Positions 9,600-19,849 of a DNA stretch of 64,000 bases are shown here, one piece after another (position 1 is the stretch's first letter; each line of letters begins with the position of its first letter). Origin of the DNA: Flavobacterium cellulosilyticum (GTDB lineage: Bacteria > Bacteroidota > Bacteroidia > Flavobacteriales > Flavobacteriaceae). The notes below the pieces were generated by a model that had not been told where the DNA came from, did not search any database, and saw only the letters and a list, made by a program, of their open reading frames with translations. A program made the translations under genes and the position numbers. The stretch lies in assembly GCF_004349355.1 (NCBI RefSeq), contig NZ_SMFK01000009.1, positions 62,001-126,000 of the forward strand, read 5' to 3'.

Positions 9600-9735
9600 A
9601 TATCTATAAATTAATCTTCATTTTTTTAAGAAATAAACTTTAGACTTTATCAATTGTACACCAAATATTAGCTGTTTAAAATTAATTTTAAACAAAGGAC
9701 ATCATAAAATTTAATTTTTAAATAATAACCATATT

Positions 9736-11967
9736 ATGAAAAAACAATTACTTTTTGATTTTACAAAGTTTCTTTCCAGAAAGATTTCTTTTAGAATTAC
9801 TACTCTTCTTATTTTTTGCATGCTAACAGTACAGCTCTCTTTTTCAAAAAACAATAAAACTGTTGTTTTAGATCCAAGTGACGTTATTGTTGTTGATAAT
9901 GGCACCACAGTGAATTTGAAAAACGGAATTGTAAATGCTACAATTACTAAATCAAATGCAGCTGTTACCAGTCTTATTTATAATGGCATTGAATTAATAA
10001 AAGGAGGTTATAATGGTGGTTCGATTTATTGGAGTTGGAATATGTCTAGTTATCAAAATCCATCAGGATGTACCTATTCTTTAATTACAAATCCTTCTGG
10101 GAACAATTTTGATTCTGCTGAAATAAAGCTGCATATGACCTGGAATGGTTCATCAAGTACAGCAGCTATGGATGTAGATGTTTACTATTCGCTTCAGCGT
10201 AATGTTTCTGGATTGTATGCAGCGGCTACTCTGACGCACCCTACCTCCTATCCAGCAAATCCTGGTGGAGAATGGCGTATGTCTAGCTATCCCAATCCAA
10301 GATTTGATTGGTTGAGTGTTGATTCATTGCGTAATCTAATTATACCATCTGGCTCAGCCTCAACAGCTGCTGTTGCTGGTGCACCTCCAGAAAATTATTT
10401 GATTACATCGGGACCTTTTAAAAATAAATATGAATGCAAATATGACTATAGCGCTGATTTTGGAGCCATTGATACTTGGGGATGGAGCAGTACTGCTGAT
10501 AATGTAGGCTTATGGGTTACGGCTCCAAGTAAAGAATATTATCCAGGTGGTCCAATGAAGCGTGAACTCATGTGCCATTCAACCCCTGTTTTGTTGAATA
10601 TGCTAGGAGGAACTCATTATGGGCAGGGCACTGAAACTGCTGTTGCTGCCGGTGAAGATTGGCAAAAAACCTATGGTCCATTCTTGATTTATTGTAACAA
10701 AGTACCAGCAGGCACAGCTAATGCCTCCCTCACTTTGTGGGAAGACGCAAAAGCTAAAGCCAAAACGGAACAAGAAGCATGGCCTTTTAGCTGGCATAAT
10801 AATTCGGCTTATACAAAAGAAAGCGGACGTGGAACAGTTACAGGTAAATTAGTAATCAATGACACTGGTAATCCCAATGCATCGGCAGCTAATACATGGG
10901 TTGGACTTGCTATACCGCCAACCGGAAGTGGTAATGTTATTAATTTTCAAGCATGGAGTAAAAATTATCAATTTTGGGTAAAAACAGATTCTAATGGTAA
11001 CTTTAGCATTCCGCATGTATTACCAGGCACTTATAGCTTATTTGCCTTTGGTCCTGAAGCAATTGGACAACTTTCTTTGTCAAATTATACAACGGTAACG
11101 GCTGGCAACACAAACGCTTTAGGAATGGTAAATTGGACTCCAACACGAGTTGCACCAACAGTTTGGGAAATGGGAACTCCCGATAGAACTGCTTCAGAAT
11201 TCAAACATGGAACCGATTGGTGGACCAGTAATACCTATCCCAATCCAAATTGGGCAAAATTCATGGATTATATCAGTGAATTTCCAAATGATGTAGACTT
11301 TACCATAGGTCAAAGTAATTTGGCCACTGATTGGAATTTTGTACAACCTAGCAGTACTAATGTTCCTATTTCAAATCCAACATGGAATGTAAACTTTAAT
11401 TTAGATACTGCTCCAACAGTAGGATCAACTGCATCTGTATATGTTGCATTAGCTACTAATAACAGTGCTGCATTGATCCTGAATGTAAATGGTGTTAATG
11501 TAACTTCGCCTTCAACAGGGATGATTCCTGGTAATGCTACTAATGCTATGATTCGTAAAGGTATTCATGGTGCTTTCGCAGAAGTTCGTTTTAACTTTCC
11601 TTCTAGTAATTTGAAATTAGGAGCTAATACAATTAGCTTTTCAATACGTAGAGTTGGTGGAGCAAGCAGTGGTGAAGTTATGTATGACTACCTTAGATTA
11701 GAAGCAAGTGGAACCACATTGACAGTTGATTCCTTTGAAAAATTAAATTTTATAAAAGCGTATCCAAATCCAACAAAAAATAGTGTGACGCTAACTATAC
11801 CTGAAACTTCAGTTTTACAGAAAATAGAGGTGTACAATAATTTAGGGCAATTGATGGCTAAAGAATCTAAAAATACAGTATCACTTGAGAAATTAGATAG
11901 CGGTACTTATTATTTCGTAATCGTAACATCTACAGGGACCTATGTTAAAAAGATTATTAAACTATAA
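9736..11967 (+). CDS. PL4 rhamnogalacturonan lyase, T9SS-secreted
   Basis: 743 residues. A long signal peptide (about 1-39) is followed by the PL4 N-terminal super-sandwich domain (about 45-355), which includes GGSIYWSWN, GEWRMSSYPNPRFDWLSVD, KYECKYDYSADF and LMCHSTPVLLNMLGG. A fibronectin-like domain (about 364-460, RGTVTGKL...FSIPHVLPGTYSLFAF) and a C-terminal jelly-roll carbohydrate-binding-like domain (about 465-660) follow. The protein ends in a T9SS sorting domain (about 673-743, AYPNPTKN...GTYYFVIV). PL4 enzymes cleave rhamnogalacturonan I by beta-elimination, complementing the PL11 enzyme. The first 25 residues and their codons are strikingly like those of the PL11 gene. Confidence 0.93.
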   Translation: MKKQLLFDFTKFLSRKISFRITTLLIFCMLTVQLSFSKNNKTVVLDPSDVIVVDNGTTVNLKNGIVNATITKSNAAVTSLIYNGIELIKGGYNGGSIYWSWNMSSYQNPSGCTYSLITNPSGNNFDSAEIKLHMTWNGSSSTAAMDVDVYYSLQRNVSGLYAAATLTHPTSYPANPGGEWRMSSYPNPRFDWLSVDSLRNLIIPSGSASTAAVAGAPPENYLITSGPFKNKYECKYDYSADFGAIDTWGWSSTADNVGLWVTAPSKEYYPGGPMKRELMCHSTPVLLNMLGGTHYGQGTETAVAAGEDWQKTYGPFLIYCNKVPAGTANASLTLWEDAKAKAKTEQEAWPFSWHNNSAYTKESGRGTVTGKLVINDTGNPNASAANTWVGLAIPPTGSGNVINFQAWSKNYQFWVKTDSNGNFSIPHVLPGTYSLFAFGPEAIGQLSLSNYTTVTAGNTNALGMVNWTPTRVAPTVWEMGTPDRTASEFKHGTDWWTSNTYPNPNWAKFMDYISEFPNDVDFTIGQSNLATDWNFVQPSSTNVPISNPTWNVNFNLDTAPTVGSTASVYVALATNNSAALILNVNGVNVTSPSTGMIPGNATNAMIRKGIHGAFAEVRFNFPSSNLKLGANTISFSIRRVGGASSGEVMYDYLRLEASGTTLTVDSFEKLNFIKAYPNPTKNSVTLTIPETSVLQKIEVYNNLGQLMAKESKNTVSLEKLDSGTYYFVIVTSTGTYVKKIIKL

Positions 11968-12684
11968 TCTATTTTTTTAAGGCCGTCGATAACTCGTATC
12001 AAATGGTGTAGAAATGTATATCATTGAGAAAAGTTAGCAACTAATCGAAAAGTTAATTTTGAAAAACTGATATAACATTAAATAAAATAGTAAACAGCAG
12101 TAAATTTTTCTGCTGTTTTTTTATTTAGTAAGTTCAAATTTTAATGTGGCTTACTTAAAACTGTTGAACAACGGTCTGTGTTTGTGTGTACAAATAAAAA
12201 ATACACTATAAGTGGAATTACATATTTTAAGAATCAAAAACATTTTCAACTTTATATTATCAAATAACTTTTCTATCGTGTAAATCTTTACCAATTCTAG
12301 TTTGTTTGCTTAAAGTACTATCCGAGACTCAAGATTTTGAATGTATTGTAAAATAAAACCGCTGATTCTTATAGCTACAACGGTAAAATAATTTGGATTA
12401 GAGTTGAACGTCCCTTTGAACTACTTAAATAGAGTTGTTTCCTTTAACAAAACAGTACTATTTACTATTTTATTTTCTAAAAAAGCCAAATAAGCTATCA
12501 ATTTGAATTTACATATGACTGTTTTGAAACAAAATAATTGTTAATTATCAACATTAAAACACATAATAAAGAAAAAATTTATGTGATTTTATCAGAGTGA
12601 AGGTATATTAATAGAATAATAGTTAATATTTTAATAATTTATTTTTTAATCCATTATTTTTTTTCAACAAAAAAAACACCTAAT
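11968..12684 (+). other. Gene-free spacer with a terminator, no recognised gene
   Basis: About 700 bp between the PL4 gene and element E. Apart from the hairpin terminator at 12092-12118 I see no open frame with protein-like content and no repeat shared with other gaps. It may be residue of a lost gene, but nothing in the sequence proves this. Confidence 0.5.
12092..12122 (+). terminator. Intrinsic terminator downstream of the PL4 lyase
   Basis: Perfect 9-bp stem AAACAGCAG (12092-12100) / CTGCTGTTT (12110-12118), followed by a continued T run. It lies about 125 bp after the PL4 stop codon. Confidence 0.85.
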
Positions 12685-12730
12685 ACAGGATAGGACAGGA
12701 TACATGTAGCTGTATAACCCTTTAAATTTG
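12685..12730 (+). promoter_or_regulatory. Regulon element E: direct repeat plus -7 box of the surface operon
   Basis: ACAGGAT at 12685-12691 and ACAGGATA at 12695-12702, then exactly 20 bp, then TAAATTTG at 12723-12730. The first gene starts at 12808. This is the only promoter I see for the seven-gene operon ending at 28035. Confidence 0.9.
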
Positions 12731-12807
12731 ATAAATGTTAAAATATTAATAAATTACAGTTAAAAACTGCATAAATATTTGTTCACAATTTTATAAGTTA
12801 AACCATA

Positions 12808-15033
12808 ATGATGAAAAAAAACCACTACTATTTATTTGTCCTGCTTTTTCTGGCGCTCCTGTCTAGTTGTAGTCAAGACGTATTTAATGAGTATTATGCT
12901 CGTCCAGAAGGCCTTGAAGACCCTATTTACCAACAACTCGAGGCACGTGGCAATTTTAAAAACCTGACCAATCTAATCGACAAAGCGGGTTACAAAAACA
13001 TCCTAAGCAAAGCAGGATATTGGACTATGATGGCTCCTAATGATGAAGCTTTTACAAGTTTCTTTCAAGAAAAAGGAATTACAAACGTTAGCAATATTGA
13101 TTCACTAACTGCTGCTAAAATTGTAAGGTATGCACTTATATATAATGCTTTTCGCTTGGAACGTCTATCTGACTATCAATCTCCAATAGGTTGGGAAGTT
13201 GATAATGCTTTTAGAAGAAGAACTGCTTTTTATGATGGATTTCAAACTAAAATCATAAATGGGGTTTCAAAAGTGATTGTGGGCTCTAATCGCAATGGTA
13301 CCAATTATTATATTAATGGGGATAATAACAACAAATATATTTCCTACTTTACTAATGAGTATTTTGCAGCACAAAATTTAAGTAATCATGACTATAATTT
13401 TTTCTATCCAAATGCAAACTACTCCGGTTTTAATGTATTAAATGGTAGTGTAAAGGAGGCTGATATAATTGCAGAAAATGGGGTTATACACGAAGTACAG
13501 AAAGTTTCACTTCCTTTATTGAATATAGACCAATATCTTGAAAGTAATAGCAAATATACTCTCTTCCGTAGTTTACTTGAAGATCATTTGGTTAATTATT
13601 ATTTCAACCAAGATGCGACAACAACATACCATAATTTTTCTAAAAAATCGGACAATGTATATGTAAAAGTATATGATCCTGAATTATCATTTTCTCTAAA
13701 CAATGAGAACTTTATAAAACAATCTGATAACGACGGTCAAAGTGATGCTTATACCCTATTTGTACCTGAGAATACTGTCTTACAACAATTTATTACTACT
13801 GTCTTACTAAAAAATTATACGGCTCTTGAAAAACTTCCAAAATATGTTTTTGTGGATTTAATAAAAGCACACATGGTTCCTAATGCAGTATGGCCTTCTA
13901 AAGTTGGTTCATACAACAACGAATTAAAAGAAAACATTAGGTTTAACTTTAACACGGATATAACAGACGCTAAAATATTGAGTAATGGCTTCTTTTATGG
14001 GACTAATAAAATACAAAAATCCAACTTATTTTTTAGTGTATATACTTCAGCTTATTTAGATCCAAAATTTACCTTAACGACTCGAATTTTAAATGACGGT
14101 TCTGGTTATAGAGAAATGATTAGCAATATCAACCAAAAATTTACCTTATTTCTACCTTCTGACACTGTTCTTCGCGGTCTTGGATACGACTATGATATTA
14201 ATCGTTCAGAATGGAACTATACCTCTCCAGTTAACAATGTAAAAGTAGCGGGAAGTATTGCCCGTTCTCGTCTATTACGAGTTTTATATAATGGAATCAT
14301 ACTTACTCCAAATGGAGAATTAAATAATTTATCAGGTTCAGGCATCATTCGTTCTGGTGATGATGTTCTTCCGGGAGAATATATAAAATGGAAAAACAAT
14401 AAAGTTTTTGCCGCTGGAAATGAATTCGCAGGGAATACTGTTAATATAATTGGATTTGAAGACCAACAAAATGGACGTACATATTATGTAGATAAGTTAC
14501 TTGAATTTAGTGAACAAGTTCAAGGTCTTAAAATTAAAAGTTTAGCTGCAGTACCTGGTTCAGAATATGCTTCTTTTTACAGTTACTTATCCAATTCTTC
14601 TATATATGAAGCCGCGACAGGTAAGATACAAGGAGTAGAACTTGGAACCTCTTATACATTTGTAATACCTAATAACGCAGCAATTACACAAGCCGTACGT
14701 GATGGAAAACTTCCTGGGAACACAACAACTGGCGTTCCTAATTTTAATCCATCTCTTCAAGGGCAAAAAGACATGGTAGCAGATTTTATTCGCTATCATA
14801 TTTTAGCAACACGAACTGCTTCAGATGATGGGAATGTATATGGTCAACTTGAAACTTTAAGAAGAAATGATCTTGGAGAGAAAACCTATATTCAAATTAC
14901 AAGTGCTCCTGGTATTTTAACATTTAAAGACTCTGCAAACAGAATTACGAACTATATTCCAAGTATGAGCAACAACTTAGCAGATCGATCATTAATTCAT
15001 TTAGTAGACAACTATCTTTTATATGCACAATAA
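12808..15033 (+). CDS. FAS1 (fasciclin) surface lipoprotein, four modules
   Basis: 741 residues. A lipoprotein signal (LLSSC, Cys21) is followed by SQD, the kind of short tail seen on exported Bacteroidetes lipoproteins. Four FAS1-like modules are visible by the recurring 'Y/FTLFxPxNxA' and 'HL/VVDxLL' patterns: about 45-240 (YWTMMAPNDEAF), 245-410 (YTLFVPENTVL), 410-575 (FTLFLPSDTVL) and 585-741 (YTFVIPNNAAI). FAS1 modules mediate adhesion or binding. As first gene of a SusC/D operon it is probably an accessory surface glycan-binding protein, by inference. Its stop codon abuts the next gene's start. Confidence 0.88.
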   Translation: MMKKNHYYLFVLLFLALLSSCSQDVFNEYYARPEGLEDPIYQQLEARGNFKNLTNLIDKAGYKNILSKAGYWTMMAPNDEAFTSFFQEKGITNVSNIDSLTAAKIVRYALIYNAFRLERLSDYQSPIGWEVDNAFRRRTAFYDGFQTKIINGVSKVIVGSNRNGTNYYINGDNNNKYISYFTNEYFAAQNLSNHDYNFFYPNANYSGFNVLNGSVKEADIIAENGVIHEVQKVSLPLLNIDQYLESNSKYTLFRSLLEDHLVNYYFNQDATTTYHNFSKKSDNVYVKVYDPELSFSLNNENFIKQSDNDGQSDAYTLFVPENTVLQQFITTVLLKNYTALEKLPKYVFVDLIKAHMVPNAVWPSKVGSYNNELKENIRFNFNTDITDAKILSNGFFYGTNKIQKSNLFFSVYTSAYLDPKFTLTTRILNDGSGYREMISNINQKFTLFLPSDTVLRGLGYDYDINRSEWNYTSPVNNVKVAGSIARSRLLRVLYNGIILTPNGELNNLSGSGIIRSGDDVLPGEYIKWKNNKVFAAGNEFAGNTVNIIGFEDQQNGRTYYVDKLLEFSEQVQGLKIKSLAAVPGSEYASFYSYLSNSSIYEAATGKIQGVELGTSYTFVIPNNAAITQAVRDGKLPGNTTTGVPNFNPSLQGQKDMVADFIRYHILATRTASDDGNVYGQLETLRRNDLGEKTYIQITSAPGILTFKDSANRITNYIPSMSNNLADRSLIHLVDNYLLYAQ

Positions 15034-15034
15034 A

Positions 15035-18000
15035 ATGAGAAATAAAATCACAAAATTACTTTACACTTTTTCATTTGCCTTGATTATAATGGCAGCACTA
15101 CCTAGTTTGGCTCAAGAGTCTAAAACAACACTAGTGCGTGGTCAGGTAATCGATGCAAAAGACAAACAACCTATACCGGGATCAACTGTTATAGAACAAG
15201 ATGCAGAAAACCGTACTATAACCGGCGTTATAACTGATATTGATGGGAATTTTGCGATACACATCAAAAACCCAAAAAACAAATTATTTATTTCAACTAT
15301 TGGATTTATTTCTAAAACAGTTCTAATTAATGGTCGGGAGACAATTAAAGTCAGCCTAGTTCCATCAGTAGAATCTTTAAATGAAGTAGTCATTAAGAGT
15401 CAAAAAAAGGTCGACAGTGGACTTCTTAACATTGCAGATCGGGACCGAACTACAAGTTCAGTTACAATAAAAGCCAGTGATTTAGAAAACACTCAAGCAG
15501 CATCTATTGACGAAGCATTACAAGGGCGTGTTGCGGGAGTCGACATTTCTGCCACTAGTGGAGATCCAGGTGCTGGAATGCAAATCCGTATTAGGGGTAC
15601 TTCTTCTATTTCTGGATCTTCGAATCCATTAGTAGTAGTAGACGGAATGCCATACGAAACTTCAATACCAGCAGATTTTAATTTTGGTACTGCAGACGAA
15701 CAAGGCTATGCTGCTTTGATCAATGTAGCTCCATCGGATATTGAGACAATCACTATCTTGAAAGATGCCGCTGCTACAGCAATGTGGGGTTCCCGTGCAG
15801 CAAGTGGAGTTTTATTAATCAACACAAAACGTGGATCTATTGGTGCACCTAAGATTGGCTACACTTATACAGGAACCTATTCTAAATTGCCTAAGACCAT
15901 ACCTATGCTAAGTGGAGATCAATATTCACAATTGATTCCAGAAGAATTCATGAATCGAAGTGGAGTTCCATTAAATACACTCAATGTAAAAGAATTTCAA
16001 TATGACCCTCAAGACGTTTATAATTATAAAAACTATAGTAATAACACCAATTGGATAGATGCTATAACACAGACAGGACTAACGGGCGAACACAATCTTT
16101 CTTTACAAGGGGGTGGGGAAAAAGCCCGATATTTCACTTCTGTTGGATATTATAATTCTAAAGGGGTAACAAAAGGGACAGGATTTGAAAGAATAAATGC
16201 AAGATTGAACTTAGATTATATTGTTTCTGATCGTATCCGTTTTAAAACAGACATTTCGTATACTCACTCAGACACACAACGTAATTATGTTAATACATAT
16301 GGAGGATCAGATGCAGATCGTTTGCGAAGTGTAGCCTATAGTAAAATGCCAAACATGGGTGTTTTCGAATATGATGAAATGGGAGTGTTAACCCCTAACT
16401 ATTTCTCTCCAGCACAGAATATTCAAGGATCTTATTCACGTACTTATAATCCTGCTGCTATGGCAGAATATGCAACCAATGATCAAAGTCAAGATCGAAT
16501 TGTACCGCATTTTAACTTGATGGTAGACATCATTCCTAAAGTGTTGATATCTACATTTGATTTGCAATTTGATTTCAACAATACAAAAGCTAAATCTTTT
16601 TTACCACAAAATGCGACAGGACGACCTATTACAGAAACAGTTGTTAATCGTGCTTCAGATGCTGATGTTGATGCTTCTAATGTGGTTACAAAAACCAATT
16701 TTATATATTCTCCGAATATTGGTAAAAATCAAACATTGCAAACTATATTATCCTTACAATCTAATGATTATAGATATGAGTCTTATCAAGCGCTAACTTC
16801 AAACACAGCATCTTCTTTGCTTACAGATCCTTCAGTGCCTTCTAGAACACAAAATTCAGAATTAAACTTATATACTAATAATAGTCAATCAAGAAGTGTA
16901 GGGAGTTTGCTTAATGCACAGTATGGTCTATTAGATCGATATATCTTAAATGTAGGTTTACGCGCAGATGGAAATTCTAAATTTGGCCCTGAAAATAGAT
17001 ATGGATTATTCCCTTCTGCATCTGCCCGTTGGAGAGTTTCAGGCGAATCATTCATGAAAGGTCTTACTTTTATAGATGACTTAAGTATTAGAGCCAGTTA
17101 TGGAAAATCAGGTAATGCTCCTCGTTATGACTATCGCTATTTTAATGTTTATGGTAATTTTGGATCCGAATATTTAGGTCTTAATGGAGTTTATCCACAA
17201 AATATTGAATTAAGCAATTTAAAATGGGAGACTTTGACTGGTAAAAACTTAGGATTTAACCTTCAACTATTTGATAAACGCGTAACATTAGATGTAGATA
17301 TTTACCAAAACAGAACAGATGATTTAATTTTTCAAAATCTTGATATAACTACCATTTCAGGATACAGTAAATTAGATCAAAATGTGGGTACATTAGACAA
17401 TCAAGGTTGGGAAATAGGTCTTAATACAATTCCGTTTAAATCTGATAAATTAAGAGTTGAATTTAATTTTAACATCTCCTCAAATGAGAATGTAATTCGT
17501 AAGATTTCAGAATATTTTCCAAGTGAAAGTGGAAATACGGATGTTAATGGACAATTCAAACGTTTTCTTCAAACTGATAACCCTTTTGGTTCTTTCTATG
17601 GGTATCGTTTTAAAGGAGTCTACACAGATACAGATGCTACTTTAGCTAGAGATGCGAGTGGTAATGTTATAACAGGACCTAATGGTCAAACGGTTTTTAT
17701 GCGTTTCAATTACCCTAAAACAGATTATGTATTCCAACCTGGAGATGCCATTTATGAAGACATTAATAAAGATGGTAATATAGACAGCCGTGATGTGGTT
17801 TATTTGGGGAATAGTAACCCTAAATTCACAGGTGGTTTTGGTCCAACAGTTACTTTGAATAATCAATTTAAATTTTTGCTTTATTTCACCTATAGATTAA
17901 AATATGACATAGTGAATGGATCAGATATGCTTGCAACAAATATGTACGGTTGGGATAATCAAAGTACAGCCACTTTATCCAGATGGAGAAATCCTGGTGA

Positions 18001-18319
18001 TGTAACGAATATGCCTAGAGCAGTTTATGGCACTGGATACAATTGGTTGGGTTCTGACCGCTATGTAGAAGATGCTTCTTTTCTTCGTCTTCGTTCTATA
18101 ACTTTTAGCTACAATTTCAGCAAAAAGTTTTTGAAACAAATAAAAATGGATGATGTACGATTTTATATAACTGGAGATAACTTGCTTACATTTACTAACT
18201 ATAAAGGGCAAGACCCCGAAGTTAATATGAAAGGTGGCGATCCATTTGGAATTGCGATTGATTATTCTCGTACCCCTCCTACTCGTCGATTTACACTAGG
18301 TATAACAACTCGTTTCTAA
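15035..18319 (+). CDS. SusC/RagA-family TonB-dependent outer-membrane transporter (pair 1)
   Basis: About 1094 residues from the ATG at 15035, one base after the previous stop; an ATG at 15023 would overlap the upstream gene by 11 bp. Signal peptide (ending SLAQ), then a carboxypeptidase-D-like N-terminal extension (about 30-115, TTLVRGQVIDA...GNFAI), then a plug domain with the SusC hallmarks ALQGRVAGVDI, IRIRGTSSISGSSNPLVVVDG and TILKDAAATAMWGSRAASGV. A long beta-barrel ends in the terminal aromatic expected for outer-membrane insertion (TTRF). It imports oligosaccharides, presumably rhamnogalacturonan fragments, with the SusD-like protein encoded 19 bp downstream. Confidence 0.95.
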   Translation: MRNKITKLLYTFSFALIIMAALPSLAQESKTTLVRGQVIDAKDKQPIPGSTVIEQDAENRTITGVITDIDGNFAIHIKNPKNKLFISTIGFISKTVLINGRETIKVSLVPSVESLNEVVIKSQKKVDSGLLNIADRDRTTSSVTIKASDLENTQAASIDEALQGRVAGVDISATSGDPGAGMQIRIRGTSSISGSSNPLVVVDGMPYETSIPADFNFGTADEQGYAALINVAPSDIETITILKDAAATAMWGSRAASGVLLINTKRGSIGAPKIGYTYTGTYSKLPKTIPMLSGDQYSQLIPEEFMNRSGVPLNTLNVKEFQYDPQDVYNYKNYSNNTNWIDAITQTGLTGEHNLSLQGGGEKARYFTSVGYYNSKGVTKGTGFERINARLNLDYIVSDRIRFKTDISYTHSDTQRNYVNTYGGSDADRLRSVAYSKMPNMGVFEYDEMGVLTPNYFSPAQNIQGSYSRTYNPAAMAEYATNDQSQDRIVPHFNLMVDIIPKVLISTFDLQFDFNNTKAKSFLPQNATGRPITETVVNRASDADVDASNVVTKTNFIYSPNIGKNQTLQTILSLQSNDYRYESYQALTSNTASSLLTDPSVPSRTQNSELNLYTNNSQSRSVGSLLNAQYGLLDRYILNVGLRADGNSKFGPENRYGLFPSASARWRVSGESFMKGLTFIDDLSIRASYGKSGNAPRYDYRYFNVYGNFGSEYLGLNGVYPQNIELSNLKWETLTGKNLGFNLQLFDKRVTLDVDIYQNRTDDLIFQNLDITTISGYSKLDQNVGTLDNQGWEIGLNTIPFKSDKLRVEFNFNISSNENVIRKISEYFPSESGNTDVNGQFKRFLQTDNPFGSFYGYRFKGVYTDTDATLARDASGNVITGPNGQTVFMRFNYPKTDYVFQPGDAIYEDINKDGNIDSRDVVYLGNSNPKFTGGFGPTVTLNNQFKFLLYFTYRLKYDIVNGSDMLATNMYGWDNQSTATLSRWRNPGDVTNMPRAVYGTGYNWLGSDRYVEDASFLRLRSITFSYNFSKKFLKQIKMDDVRFYITGDNLLTFTNYKGQDPEVNMKGGDPFGIAIDYSRTPPTRRFTLGITTRF

Positions 18320-18338
18320 ATAAAAAAATATTTAATTT

Positions 18339-19835
18339 ATGCGAACTAAAATAAATTCAATACTAGCAATACTTTTAATTTTTGTCACTTCAATTTCATG
18401 TGACAACTATTTAGATTTACGTCCTCAAGATGGGATCATCCGTCAAGAATTCTGGAAAACTAAAGAAGATATCCAAGCGGCTGTAATAGGCATCTACTCT
18501 TCTCTATTAAGTAACCCTCCAGGTATTGGTGGTGACACTGTAAGCGAATACTTATTTATGTATGGCGAACTTAGAGGCGATTTAACAGCTCCAGGAGTTT
18601 ATGTAACTACAGACGAAAGAGATATAATGAATTCAAACATTGTATCTGCAAATGCACTAACAAGTTGGGCCGCATTCTACCGTGTAATCAATTATTGTAA
18701 TACTGTTATTGATCTTGCTCCAGCTGTGCTTGCTAAAGATCCTACATTAACACAAGCACAATTGAACAATTATCTTTCGGAAGCATTAGCTATTAGAGCG
18801 TATTTATATTTTACTCTGGCCCGTACTTTCAAAAATGTTCCTTTAAAACTTAATGCTACACTATCTGATTTGGATAATTTTCAATTACCAGTTACACCAC
18901 AAAATGAAATTTTTGCTCAGGTTATAAAAGACTTAAATTTAGCAGAAGAATATGGTGTTAAAGATTATAAAAGTATCGCTTCAAACAAAGGAAGAATCAC
19001 GGTTTATGCAATAAATGCGATGCAAACTGATGTTTATCTTTGGATGGAAAATTATCAAGGTGCACTTACTGCGGCCAACAAGGTAATTGATTCCAATAAT
19101 TATCAATTAATTCCCGCATCAAACAGTTGGTTTAATAGAGTGTATGCAGTAGGTAATTCTTCTGAAAGTATCTTTGAATTTCAATATACGACTCAAAATT
19201 TAAATCCTTTTTACAATATGTTTTTACAACGTCCTGAGATAATTGCATCTCAAAAAGTTTTTGAAGAAGTATTTGGTATTGATTATAATAATGCATTAAA
19301 TAAAGATATACGTGGTGAACGAGCTTCACTTGTTCCTGGAACCAATGAAATATACAAATTTACAGGTCTAAATTCAGACGAACGTAAATCTTTACAAGAA
19401 TCTGACACGCACTGGTTTGTATATCGTTATGCAGATGTGCTACTTATGAAAGCAGAAGCTCTTGCCGAATTAAATCAAGGTGAAGAAGCAGTTGCTATTA
19501 TTAAAAACTTAAGAGAAAAACGTGCTGCTATTAGTGCAACAGCTTTAAATGTGGACGGGAAAAATAAAATTGATGTAATTGATTATATTTTGGCAGAACG
19601 TTCCCGCGAATTTGCTTTTGAAGGTAAACGTTGGTTTGATGTTTTACGAAATGCTAAAAGAAATAATTATAGCCGAATTGAATTATTAATCAATATGGCT
19701 TTATCAAGTGCACCAGCAAATCAACAACAAACAATCATTACAAAATTAAAAGATTCAAATAGTCATTATTTGCCTATCAATGATTATGAATTATATTCTA
19801 ATAAAGCGCTTGTACAAAATCCATTTTATAAATAA
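18339..19835 (+). CDS. SusD/RagB-family substrate-binding lipoprotein (pair 1)
   Basis: 498 residues. Lipobox ending at Cys21 (SISC) with DNYLDLRPQDG, the standard SusD opening. The helical TPR-like core carries AIRAYLYFTLARTF and AEAL-type helices, and the C-terminal end has the family motif AERSREFAFEGKRWFDVLR. It caps the SusC barrel and captures the glycan at the cell surface. Spacing is 19 bp from SusC and 14 bp to the next gene, so it is clearly co-transcribed. Confidence 0.95.
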   Translation: MRTKINSILAILLIFVTSISCDNYLDLRPQDGIIRQEFWKTKEDIQAAVIGIYSSLLSNPPGIGGDTVSEYLFMYGELRGDLTAPGVYVTTDERDIMNSNIVSANALTSWAAFYRVINYCNTVIDLAPAVLAKDPTLTQAQLNNYLSEALAIRAYLYFTLARTFKNVPLKLNATLSDLDNFQLPVTPQNEIFAQVIKDLNLAEEYGVKDYKSIASNKGRITVYAINAMQTDVYLWMENYQGALTAANKVIDSNNYQLIPASNSWFNRVYAVGNSSESIFEFQYTTQNLNPFYNMFLQRPEIIASQKVFEEVFGIDYNNALNKDIRGERASLVPGTNEIYKFTGLNSDERKSLQESDTHWFVYRYADVLLMKAEALAELNQGEEAVAIIKNLREKRAAISATALNVDGKNKIDVIDYILAERSREFAFEGKRWFDVLRNAKRNNYSRIELLINMALSSAPANQQQTIITKLKDSNSHYLPINDYELYSNKALVQNPFYK

Positions 19836-19849
19836 TAAATAAAGAAGTC

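Noticed and set aside
15023..15034. Upstream ATG for the first SusC gene
   Set aside because: It would overlap the FAS1 gene by 11 bp; the ATG at 15035, directly after the stop, gives the better signal peptide. The choice is not decisive.
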